Below, piece by piece: positions 52,074-60,119 of a stretch of DNA of 64,000 nt. Position numbers and translations under genes: made by a program. The stretch is from an uncultured Lachnospiraceae bacterium (GTDB taxonomy: Bacteria; Bacillota; Clostridia; Lachnospirales; Lachnospiraceae), in assembly GCA_910578085.1 (NCBI GenBank), contig CAJTPM010000012.1, positions 1 through 64,000 on the forward strand, written 5' to 3'. Below the pieces are notes generated by a model that ran no database searches, had not been told where the DNA came from, and was given only the letters and a program-made list of their open reading frames with translations. Position 1 is the first letter of the stretch. Every line of letters begins with the position of its first letter.

Positions 52074-54563
52074 ATGGTACTGAAATCACAGCAGAAAAAG
52101 TTAAGCTTTGACAAAGAACTGTTTAAAAGAAGTGTGCTGTATAATGTGAAGACATTATACAGAAAGACAATGGAGGAAGCGACGCCGCAGCAGATCTTCC
52201 AGGCTGTTTCCTATGCCATCAAAGATGCGGTGGTGGATTACTGGATGGAAACCCAGAAGGAATATGATAAGCAGGATCCGAAGATGGTTTACTACATGTC
52301 CATGGAGTTTCTGATGGGGCGTGCGCTGGGCAATAACATTATCAATTTACAGGCCTATGTGACGGTGCAGGAAGCGCTTGAAGAGCTGGGCGTGGATCTG
52401 AACATAGTTGAAGATCAAGAGCCGGATGCGGCGCTTGGGAACGGGGGCTTAGGCCGTCTGGCGGCATGTTTTCTGGATTCCCTGTCCACCCTGGGGTATG
52501 AAGCCTACGGCTGTGGCATCCGCTATCATTACGGCATGTTCAAACAGCAGATCCGGGATGGTTTTCAGGTGGAAGTGCCGGATAACTGGCTGGAGAACGG
52601 CAATCCTTTTGAACTGAAAAGGCCTGAGTATGCGAAGGAAGTAAAATTTGGCGGCTATGTCAATATCTATGTGGACGAGAACGGCAGAAGCCATTTCAGA
52701 CAGGAGGGCTATCAGTCTGTCAAGGCGGTTCCCTATGATATCCCGATCGTGGGCTACGGAAACGGTATTGTCAACACGCTGCGCATCTGGGATGCGGAGC
52801 CGGTGGAATGCTTCCAGCTGGATTCCTTCGACAAGGGCGATTACCAGAAGGCGGTGGAACAGCAGAACCTTGCCCGCAATATCGTGGAGGTACTCTATCC
52901 GAATGATAACCACTATGCAGGGAAAGAGCTTCGTCTGAAACAGCAGTATTTCTTCATCTCCGCTTCTGTACAGCAGGCAGTGGCGAAGTATATGAGAAAG
53001 CATAATGACATCAGAAAGTTCCATGAAAAAGTTACATTCCAGCTCAACGATACGCATCCCACGGTAGCGATCGCGGAACTGATGCGTGTACTGATGGACG
53101 AATATTTCCTGACTTGGGATGAGGCCTGGGAGGTAACCACAAAGACCTGCGCTTACACAAACCATACGATCATGTCGGAAGCTCTCGAAAAATGGCCCAT
53201 CGAGTTGTTTTCCAGACTGCTTCCCCGTATCTATCAGATCATCGAGGAGATCAACAGAAGGTTTGTGATCCGGATCGAGCAGATGTATCCGGGCAACCAT
53301 GAGAAGGTGCGCAAGATGGCGATCCTTTACGACGGACAGGTGAAGATGGCCCATCTGGCGATCGTGGCCGGCTATTCCGTCAACGGTGTGGCAAGGCTGC
53401 ATACAGAGATTTTAAAAACGCAGGAACTGAAAGACTTTTATGAGATGATGCCCGGGAAGTTCAACAACAAGACCAATGGCATCACGCAGCGTAGATTCTT
53501 ACTGCACGGCAATCCGCTGCTGGCAACCTGGGTGACAAATCACGTGGGAGCGGACTGGATCACGGATTTGCCGAAGATCGAGGGGCTTAAAGTGTATGCG
53601 GACGATAATAAGTCCCAGCAGGAATTTATGAACATCAAGTATCAGAATAAGGTGCGTCTGGCAAACTACATTTTGGAGCATAACGGTGTGGAAGTGGATC
53701 CCCGCTCTATTTTCGACGTACAGGTGAAGAGACTGCACGAGTACAAGAGACAGCTCCTCAACATCCTGCATGTGATGTACTTATACAATGAGATCAAGGA
53801 TCATCCCGATATGGAGTTTTACCCGAGAACCTTCATTTTCGGCGCAAAGGCGGCAGCGGGCTATAAGAATGCGAAGCTGACGATCAAGCTGATCAATGCG
53901 GTGGCCGATGTGATCAACAATGACGAGTCCATAAAAGGAAAGATCAAAGTGGTGTTTATTGAAGATTACCGCGTTTCCAATGCGGAGATGATCTTTGCGG
54001 CGGCAGATGTGTCCGAACAGATTTCTACGGCAAGTAAGGAAGCGTCCGGGACAGGCAACATGAAATTTATGTTAAATGGCGCCTTAACAATTGGAACGAT
54101 GGATGGCGCCAATGTGGAGATCGTGGAAGAAGTAGGTGAGGAGAACGCATTTATTTTCGGTCTGAGTTCAGAGGAAGTGATTCGTTTTGAGAATTACGGC
54201 GGTTATGATCCGATGGAGATCTTCAACAATGACCAGGATATCAGAAGAGTGCTGATGCAGCTGATCAATGGGACATATTCGCCTCAGGATTCGGAGCTGT
54301 TTCGGTCGTTGTATAATTCGTTGTTAAATACGCAGTCCACGAATAAGGCGGATACTTACTTTATTTTAAAGGATTTCAAGGCCTATGCGGCGGCACAGAA
54401 GAAAGTGGAGGAAGCTTACAGGGATACCGCGGGCTGGGCAAAGAAGGCGATTTTAAATGTGGCCTGTTCCGGGAAGTTTACTTCAGACAGGACCATTCAG
54501 CAGTATGTGGATGAGATCTGGCATCTGGATAAGGTGGTGTTGCCGCCTCGCAAGAATAGATAA
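52074..54563 (+). CDS. glgP: Glycogen/alpha-glucan phosphorylase
   Basis: Phosphorolyses alpha-1,4-glucan ends to glucose 1-phosphate. The 829 residues show YYMSMEFLMGRALGNN, ALGNGGLGRLAACFLDS, the TNGITQRRFLL block, VQVKRLHEYKRQLLN and the PLP-Lys segment EASGTGNMKFMLNGALTIGT with Lys664. The ATG at 52074 is chosen because it starts the conserved region and has AAGGGAGAGA upstream; in-frame ATGs further upstream lie in or near the ileS tail. Together with glgC/glgD it indicates glycogen storage and use. A large inverted repeat lies 23 bp after the stop. Confidence 0.95.
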   Translation: MVLKSQQKKLSFDKELFKRSVLYNVKTLYRKTMEEATPQQIFQAVSYAIKDAVVDYWMETQKEYDKQDPKMVYYMSMEFLMGRALGNNIINLQAYVTVQEALEELGVDLNIVEDQEPDAALGNGGLGRLAACFLDSLSTLGYEAYGCGIRYHYGMFKQQIRDGFQVEVPDNWLENGNPFELKRPEYAKEVKFGGYVNIYVDENGRSHFRQEGYQSVKAVPYDIPIVGYGNGIVNTLRIWDAEPVECFQLDSFDKGDYQKAVEQQNLARNIVEVLYPNDNHYAGKELRLKQQYFFISASVQQAVAKYMRKHNDIRKFHEKVTFQLNDTHPTVAIAELMRVLMDEYFLTWDEAWEVTTKTCAYTNHTIMSEALEKWPIELFSRLLPRIYQIIEEINRRFVIRIEQMYPGNHEKVRKMAILYDGQVKMAHLAIVAGYSVNGVARLHTEILKTQELKDFYEMMPGKFNNKTNGITQRRFLLHGNPLLATWVTNHVGADWITDLPKIEGLKVYADDNKSQQEFMNIKYQNKVRLANYILEHNGVEVDPRSIFDVQVKRLHEYKRQLLNILHVMYLYNEIKDHPDMEFYPRTFIFGAKAAAGYKNAKLTIKLINAVADVINNDESIKGKIKVVFIEDYRVSNAEMIFAAADVSEQISTASKEASGTGNMKFMLNGALTIGTMDGANVEIVEEVGEENAFIFGLSSEEVIRFENYGGYDPMEIFNNDQDIRRVLMQLINGTYSPQDSELFRSLYNSLLNTQSTNKADTYFILKDFKAYAAAQKKVEEAYRDTAGWAKKAILNVACSGKFTSDRTIQQYVDEIWHLDKVVLPPRKNR

Positions 54564-54585
54564 CGGGTGTTTTGGTAAAGAGGCC

Positions 54586-54714
54586 GCCCGATTATAAAAA
54601 TATCCCCTCAGCGCCCCGCTCTCGCTTCGGGGAAAACGCAGCGGTACTAAGTTCATGATCCACTAAGTACCAGCGTTTTCCAGAGGTGCTTCAAGGATAT
54701 TTTTATAATCGGGC
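54586..54714. repeat. 129-bp multi-branched inverted repeat after glgP
   Basis: The outer arms GCCCGATTATAAAAATATCC (54586-54605) and its exact complement (54695-54714) form a perfect 20-bp stem. Inside are a small hairpin CCCCG/CGGGG (about 54614-54632), a GAAAACGC/GCGTTTTC stem (54632-54639 with 54673-54680) and GGTACT/AGTACC (54643-54648 with 54666-54671). No U-run follows. It could be a MITE/REP-like mobile repeat or a structured 3' UTR. The rest of the gap to 54855 holds no gene that I can see. Confidence 0.7.
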
Positions 54715-54855
54715 TACGTTGTTGTAAAAGGCCATTTTTGAGGATCCGAATCTTTTGATGATGGCAAGCGACAGGACGTTGAAATTTAAGAAGGGGAAAT
54801 ATTATTTGAATGTATAGAAATATTAAAATGAGATTTGATAAGAAAGGGAGTGCGT

Positions 54856-57195
54856 ATGGTTACATTATATGATGGCGGCGCCTGGCTGGTGAATGGGGAG
54901 GAGTTGATCCCGGACAGCCATGAGGCGGCTGCGGCGGTAAAGCAGAAGACGGGGATGGAGATTTCCAGGGAAGATGCGGCGAAGAGGACGATGGCCTATG
55001 GGATCCTGGAGGAGCATAATACTTCGGATTCCATGGACAGGTTAAAGATCCGGTTTGATAAGCTGACAAGCCATGATATTACCTTTGTGGGGATTATTCA
55101 GACGGCCAGGGCTTCAGGGCTTGAGCGGTTTCCGATGCCTTATGTGCTGACAAACTGCCATAATTCTTTGTGTGCGGTAGGCGGCACGATCAATGAGGAT
55201 GATCATATGTTCGGGCTGACCTGTGCGAAGCGGTACGGCGGGGTGTATGTGCCCCCTCATCAGGCGGTGATCCACCAGTATGCCAGAGAGATGTTAGCGG
55301 GTGTCGGAAAGATGATTCTGGGATCGGATTCCCATACGAGATATGGGGCTCTTGGCACAATGGCCATGGGTGAGGGCGGCCCGGAACTGGTAAAACAGCT
55401 TTTGAATCAGACCTACGATATAGGCAGGCCGGAAGTAGTGGCAGTCTATCTGACCGGGGAGCCGGTGAAAGGTGTGGGGCCCCAGGACGTGGCGCTTGCC
55501 ATTATCGGGGCAGTGTTTGGGAACGGCTATGTGAAGAATAAGGTGATGGAGTTTGTAGGACCCGGGGTAGCTTCCCTGAGCGCGGACTTCCGAATCGGCA
55601 TCGATGTGATGACCACAGAGACTACCTGCCTTTCTTCGATCTGGGAGACGGATGAGAAGATTGAGGGGTGGTACGATATCCATGGGAGAAAGGAAGAGTA
55701 CAGGGAGTTAAAGCCAGGGAAAGCGGTTTACTATGACGGTGCGGTGACGGTTGATCTGAGTAAGATCAGACCGATGATCGCTATGCCCTTCCACCCCAGC
55801 AATACCTACACAATTGAAGAATTAAATGCAAATTTAACTGATATTCTGGAGGATGTGGAGAAGCGTGCGGCGGTGAGCCTGGACGGCGCAGTTGACTTTA
55901 CGCTGAAAAATAAGGTGAAAGACGGCAGGCTGATGGTGGATCAGGGGATCATTGCGGGCTGCGCAGGCGGCGGTTTTGAGAATATCTGTGCGGCAGCCGA
56001 TATCTTAAAGGGTAATTATATTGGAGCGGAAGGGTTTACGCTCAGCGTATATCCTGCCTCCATGCCGGTCTATATGGAACTAATCCGCAACGGAAAGGCG
56101 GCGGATATTCTGGAGACAGGCGCGGTGCTGAAGACGGCCTTCTGTGGGCCCTGCTTCGGTGCGGGCGATACGCCGGCCAACAATGCGTTCAGTATCCGAC
56201 ACTCCACAAGAAACTTCCCCAACAGAGAGGGATCCAAGCTGCAAAACGGTCAGATCGCATCGGTGGCTCTTATGGATGCCCGCTCTATCGCGGCTACGGC
56301 GGCGAATCAGGGTGTGCTGACAGCAGCCACAGATTTTGACGGCGAATTTGGAAAGTATCGTTATCATTTCGACAGCAATATCTATGCGAACAGAGTGTTT
56401 GATTCGAAGGGCGTGGCGGATGAATCGGTGGAGATCCGGTTCGGGCCGAATATCAAAGACTGGCCGAAGATGGGAGCGCTGCCGGAGAATCTGGTGCTGC
56501 GGGTGGTGGCGGAGATCCACGATCCGGTGACGACAACGGATGAACTGATTCCTTCCGGTGAGACGTCCTCTTTCCGTTCCAACCCGCTGGGACTGGCGGA
56601 ATTTACTCTGTCCAGAAAGGATCCGGAATATGTGGGACGGGCAAAGGATATTCAGAAGGCGGAGACGGCGAGAATGGCCATGGTCAATTCTGCCGCAGAC
56701 AATATGGCCGGGGCTGAATTGACCATTGAACATCCCTGTCAGGCCCATCCCGATGTGAAGCCGGTGATGAATGCGGTGAAAAAGACCTTCGGGGATGCAA
56801 GCCATGAGAATACCGGTTTCGGCTCCACGATCTTTGCGGTGAAGCCAGGGGATGGCTCTGCCAGAGAGCAGGCGGCTTCCTGTCAGAAAGTGCTGGGCGG
56901 CTGGGCTAATATTGCCAACGAGTACGCCACAAAGCGCTACCGCTCCAACCTGATCAACTGGGGTATGCTGCCGTTTCTGATAAAGGAAGGTGAGCTTCCA
57001 TTTAAAAACCTTGACTATCTGTTTATTCCGGGAATTCGGAAAGCGGTGGAGGAGAAGGCGGGTGTGATCAAAGCCTACCGGGTGGATCCAGAAGCAGAGG
57101 CGCTTTGGGAATTTGAACTGACGTTAGGAGAACTGACTGACGAGGAGAGACAGATCATTCTAAAGGGATGCTTGATAAATTATAACAGGGTTTAA
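54856..57195 (+). CDS. Aconitase-superfamily hydratase (YbhJ-like)
   Basis: A 779-residue protein of the aconitase/IPM isomerase superfamily. Iron-sulfur and substrate residues are visible: Cys in TNCHNSLCAVGGT, HTRYGALGTMAMGEGGPEL, GCAGGGFENICAAADIL, and the cluster CGPCFGAGDTPANNAFSIRHS with TRNFPNREGSKL. The C-terminal swivel domain follows (about 600-779: TGFGSTIFAVKPGDG, YRSNLINWGMLPF). It is most like the YbhJ 'putative hydratase' branch, whose substrate is not known, and is not a TCA aconitase. The ATG at 54856 has AAAGGGAGTG upstream. A terminator follows. Confidence 0.85.
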   Translation: MVTLYDGGAWLVNGEELIPDSHEAAAAVKQKTGMEISREDAAKRTMAYGILEEHNTSDSMDRLKIRFDKLTSHDITFVGIIQTARASGLERFPMPYVLTNCHNSLCAVGGTINEDDHMFGLTCAKRYGGVYVPPHQAVIHQYAREMLAGVGKMILGSDSHTRYGALGTMAMGEGGPELVKQLLNQTYDIGRPEVVAVYLTGEPVKGVGPQDVALAIIGAVFGNGYVKNKVMEFVGPGVASLSADFRIGIDVMTTETTCLSSIWETDEKIEGWYDIHGRKEEYRELKPGKAVYYDGAVTVDLSKIRPMIAMPFHPSNTYTIEELNANLTDILEDVEKRAAVSLDGAVDFTLKNKVKDGRLMVDQGIIAGCAGGGFENICAAADILKGNYIGAEGFTLSVYPASMPVYMELIRNGKAADILETGAVLKTAFCGPCFGAGDTPANNAFSIRHSTRNFPNREGSKLQNGQIASVALMDARSIAATAANQGVLTAATDFDGEFGKYRYHFDSNIYANRVFDSKGVADESVEIRFGPNIKDWPKMGALPENLVLRVVAEIHDPVTTTDELIPSGETSSFRSNPLGLAEFTLSRKDPEYVGRAKDIQKAETARMAMVNSAADNMAGAELTIEHPCQAHPDVKPVMNAVKKTFGDASHENTGFGSTIFAVKPGDGSAREQAASCQKVLGGWANIANEYATKRYRSNLINWGMLPFLIKEGELPFKNLDYLFIPGIRKAVEEKAGVIKAYRVDPEAEALWEFELTLGELTDEERQIILKGCLINYNRV

Positions 57196-57205
57196 TATTT
57201 GAAAA

Positions 57206-57245
57206 ACGGCAGAGAAGAGTGAAAATGATTCTCTGCCGTCTTTTA
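57206..57245 (+). terminator. Intrinsic terminator after the hydratase
   Basis: ACGGCAGAGAA (57206-57216) pairs with TTCTCTGCCGT (57229-57239), and CTTTTA follows. The stem is 11 bp and perfect. Confidence 0.85.
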
Positions 57246-57420
57246 TGCGCAGGCCCGCATAAGGAAATTTGCTGCCAGGGCAGCATGCAAGCTGTTCGCG
57301 GACATAGGCCTGACGGATGACCGAAATGCCGGGATGCTCCACAGGAGTTTTCCATAGTTAAAGATACCACACCAAATATGATGAACCCACGCTTACACAC
57401 TACCAGCTATAATAAACCGC
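57246..57420. other. Stretch with no recognised gene before the AT-rich module
   Basis: This 175-bp stretch is GC-richer than the module that follows and contains short open frames on both strands. None has a ribosome binding site or a known motif, so it may be gene debris from the insertion of the two-component/ABC module. The only structure I see is TTGCTGCC/GGCAGCATGCAA near 57269-57290. Confidence 0.4.
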
Positions 57421-57457
57421 AAGGACAGCAATTTGATACTGCTGTCCTTTCTTTTTT
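57421..57457 (+). terminator. Terminator-like hairpin at the left flank of the two-component module
   Basis: AAGGACAGCA (57421-57430) pairs with TGCTGTCCTT (57440-57449), and TCTTTTTTAT follows. It ends no visible gene, so it is probably the leftover terminator of a gene lost to the left or part of the transferred segment. Confidence 0.75.
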
Positions 57458-57514
57458 ATAAAATTGTAGTAACCGAAAAAAAGCTGTAAAATGAGAAATA
57501 TATTTGTCCTTGTA

Positions 57515-57543
57515 ACATTTCTCGGACATTTGCCTGTTATACT
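57515..57543 (+). promoter_or_regulatory. Response-regulator-type operator and -10 of the regulator/kinase operon
   Basis: ACATTT at 57515-57520 and 57526-57531 repeat at 11-bp distance (in TTGTAACATTT and CGGACATTT), followed after 6 bp by TATACT (57538-57543). The repeats occupy the -35 position, as at promoters activated by OmpR-type regulators. The same arrangement recurs before the ABC genes. Confidence 0.6.
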
Positions 57544-57571
57544 CTTTGCAAAAAGAAAAGGAAGTGACAAT

Positions 57572-58261
57572 ATGAAGCAGATTTTAATTGTCGAAGACGA
57601 TAATCTTTTGAATAAAACCCTTGCTTACAATTTGGCATCTGACGGTTACAATATAACTGCTGTTCTGAATGCAAGAGCAGCGGCTGAATCACTGAAAACA
57701 AACATTTTTGATTTGGTATTGCTGGATATAAATTTACCAGACGGAAATGGTTATGACCTATGCCGCCTTATCAAGCCAGAGAATACCGATACAGTAGTTA
57801 TATTTCTAACTGCTAACGATCAGGAAAGTGATCAGATACGGGGATATGAAGCTGGTGCAGTGGATTACATCACGAAACCTTTTTCGATTGGTGCTTTGCA
57901 ACGAAAAATAAAGGCTATGTTTGCTATGCTGGAGCATCATAAACCGACTAAGGATATTTACGAGGACGGCAGCCTGTTTCTTGATTTTTCGGAACAATTT
58001 GCCAGTTTGAATGGGAAAACCTTAACACTTTCCACAATGGAATATAAAATGCTGAACCTATTTCTCAAAAACCCGAAGCAAGTACTTACCCGCCAACAAC
58101 TTTTGGAAAAGCTGTGGGACATTGACAAAAAATATGTAGACGAACATACCCTTACTACTTCTATCAGCCGGATTCGCAGCAAGATTGAAGCGGATGGCGA
58201 CACATATATCAAGACGGTTTACGGTATGGGTTATCAATGGACAGGAGGTGAAAAGAAATGA
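57572..58261 (+). CDS. OmpR-family response regulator (BceR-like)
   Basis: A 229-residue regulator. The receiver domain has the acidic pocket VEDD (residues 7-10), phospho-acceptor Asp52 in LLDINLPDG, a Thr in FLTAND and Lys in YITKPF. A winged-helix domain follows (about 130-225: LTLSTMEYKMLNLFL, DEHTLTTSISRIRSKI, KTVYGMGYQW). The ATG at 57572 has AAAGGAAGTGAC upstream. It overlaps the kinase gene by 4 nt (ATGA). The neighbouring ABC pair suggests control of antimicrobial-peptide resistance, by analogy with BceRS-BceAB and similar systems. Confidence 0.9.
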   Translation: MKQILIVEDDNLLNKTLAYNLASDGYNITAVLNARAAAESLKTNIFDLVLLDINLPDGNGYDLCRLIKPENTDTVVIFLTANDQESDQIRGYEAGAVDYITKPFSIGALQRKIKAMFAMLEHHKPTKDIYEDGSLFLDFSEQFASLNGKTLTLSTMEYKMLNLFLKNPKQVLTRQQLLEKLWDIDKKYVDEHTLTTSISRIRSKIEADGDTYIKTVYGMGYQWTGGEKK

Positions 58262-59289
58262 AACTAAATAATCTTTCTACCAAGAAAATTTGTAGGCTGG
58301 TTAGTGCTGGTTTGATTCTCTCTATGCTGGTGCTTACTGTTATTCTCAGTAGCATAATGCAGGATATGAAAATTTTCATAGCAGGTGGAACTTTGACACT
58401 CTGTGCATTTTTCTGGATTAAGCTACTGGTGGTGTCTTTTGGAAAACGACTTTCTCTTTTTACTTCTGATTTATGCCGGACGTTGGACAACATGATTGAT
58501 GGAAACGAGGAGTTACAAAAATCAAATGAGAGTGAAACTCTTTTCGCCCGTATCAACAACCGTCTAATACGCCTATATGAGATTATGCAGGAGAACCGGC
58601 ACAAGGTAGACATGGAACGACAGGAGCTTCAAATGCTGATTTCTGATATTTCCCATCAAGTCAAAATACCAGTTAGCAATCTGCGAATGGTAACGGACAC
58701 GCTTCTGACAAAACCTGTTTCAGAAGAAGAACGGAGGGACTTTTTACAAGGCATACTCAGCCAGACCGATAAACTGGATTTTCTTTTTCAAGCACTGGTT
58801 AAAACATCCCGGCTGGAAACCAGAGCGATACGCTTAGAAAAGAAAGATATCAATTTATTTCATACGCTTGCACAAGCCATGAGTGGAGTTGTATATGCCG
58901 CAGAGAAAAAAGAAATTGCTGTATCTGTGGACTGCCCAGAAGATTTGCCGATTTCCCATGACAGCAGGTGGACAAGCGAAGCCATTTTCAATCTGCTGGA
59001 TAATGCAGTAAAGTACACACCGTCAGGTGGAAAAATTTCTGTGTCGGTGGTGCTGTGGGAAATGTATGTTGAAATCAAAGTAGCCGACACCGGCAAAGGT
59101 ATTTCCGAAAGCAATCAGGCTGCCATCTTCCGGCGCTTCTATCGTGAGGAAGAAGTACATGAACAACAGGGCGTGGGGATTGGTTTGTATTTGGCGCGTG
59201 AGATTGTAACACGGCAAGGCGGTTATATCAAGGTCATTTCGGAGCCGGGACAAGGTTCGGAATTTTCTATTATGCTTCCTGTAAGGTAG
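58258..59289 (+). CDS. Sensor histidine kinase, intramembrane-sensing type
   Basis: A 343-residue kinase with two transmembrane helices (about 13-33 and 38-60) joined by only a few residues (MQDMK), so there is no extracytoplasmic sensor domain. The phospho-acceptor is His133 in ISDISHQVKIPVSNL. The ATPase domain shows NLLDNAVKYTP, VADTGKGI and GVGIGLYLAREIV. Kinases of this build (BceS-like) are normally switched by a partner ABC transporter, and such a transporter follows directly. It is translationally coupled to the response regulator. Confidence 0.9.
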   Translation: MKLNNLSTKKICRLVSAGLILSMLVLTVILSSIMQDMKIFIAGGTLTLCAFFWIKLLVVSFGKRLSLFTSDLCRTLDNMIDGNEELQKSNESETLFARINNRLIRLYEIMQENRHKVDMERQELQMLISDISHQVKIPVSNLRMVTDTLLTKPVSEEERRDFLQGILSQTDKLDFLFQALVKTSRLETRAIRLEKKDINLFHTLAQAMSGVVYAAEKKEIAVSVDCPEDLPISHDSRWTSEAIFNLLDNAVKYTPSGGKISVSVVLWEMYVEIKVADTGKGISESNQAAIFRRFYREEEVHEQQGVGIGLYLAREIVTRQGGYIKVISEPGQGSEFSIMLPVR

Positions 59290-59307
59290 GATATAGACAT
59301 TTTTTTG

Positions 59308-59396
59308 AAATGTCCGAGCGTTGTAACATTTCGCCCTGATTTTTGGTGAAAATTTTTTCTGCTTCGGACATTTGTGTAACATTTGTGGTTTACAAT
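59308..59396 (+). promoter_or_regulatory. Operator and promoter of the ABC pair, matching the regulator's own promoter
   Basis: ACATTT repeats at 59368-59373 and 59379-59384 are 11 bp apart and are followed after 6 bp by TACAAT (59391-59396). This is the same layout as at 57515-57543, and both share CGGACATTT and GTAACATTT. Another site pair lies upstream: AAATGTCC (59308-59315) facing TTGTAACATTT (59321-59331). Autoregulation plus control of the transporter by the same regulator is inferred. Confidence 0.65.
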
Positions 59397-59439
59397 GCCT
59401 TTATCAACAAGCGGAAAGCCTTGAAAGGAGCATTTGAAT

Positions 59440-60105
59440 GTGAGCATTTTACAAACAATCGACTTAAAGAAGTATTACGGCACAAAGCCAAACATTACTC
59501 GTGCTATTGACGGTGTAAATTTTACTGTGGAACAAGGAGAATTTGTTGCTGTAGTTGGAACCTCCGGCAGCGGTAAGTCTACTTTGCTCCACATGATGGG
59601 AGGACTTGATACCCCTACTTCCGGCAGCGTGATTGTACGGGGGGAAGAACTTGCAAAAAAGAATGATGATGAATTGACAATTTTCCGCCGTCGTAACATC
59701 GGATTTATCTTCCAAAATTATAATCTGGTACCGATATTGAATGTATATGAAAATGTCGTCCTGCCTGTGGAACTGGATGGCGATACCGTAGACCAAAAAT
59801 TCATGGACGAAGTGGTGTGTATGTTGGCATTAGAAGATAAGCTGAAAAACATGCCGAACAATCTTTCCGGCGGTCAGCAGCAGCGTGTAGCGATTGCACG
59901 AGCTTTAATTACGAAACCAGCGATTGTCCTTGCCGATGAACCGACTGGAAATTTGGACAGCAAAACCAGTGCAGATGTATTGGGGCTTTTGAGACGTACC
60001 AGCGGAGAATTTAATCAGACCATTGTAATGATTACTCACAACAGCGAGATCGCCCAACTCGCAGACCGCATTGTGCGGATTGAGGATGGCAAAATTGTGG
60101 GTTAA
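59440..60105 (+). CDS. ABC transporter ATP-binding protein (MacB/BceA-like)
   Basis: A 221-residue ATPase. Walker A is VVGTSGSGKSTLLHMMG, the Q-loop is GFIFQNYNLVP, the signature is NLSGGQQQRVAIARAL, Walker B is IVLADEPTGNLDSKTS and the H-loop is MITHNSE. This fits the LolD/BceA branch that works with FtsX-like permeases. The GTG at 59440 has AAAGGAG 9 nt upstream; the TTG at 59434 is too close to that site. The permease gene begins 14 bp after the stop. Confidence 0.93.
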   Translation: MSILQTIDLKKYYGTKPNITRAIDGVNFTVEQGEFVAVVGTSGSGKSTLLHMMGGLDTPTSGSVIVRGEELAKKNDDELTIFRRRNIGFIFQNYNLVPILNVYENVVLPVELDGDTVDQKFMDEVVCMLALEDKLKNMPNNLSGGQQQRVAIARALITKPAIVLADEPTGNLDSKTSADVLGLLRRTSGEFNQTIVMITHNSEIAQLADRIVRIEDGKIVG

Positions 60106-60119
60106 AGGAGGTGGGAATT

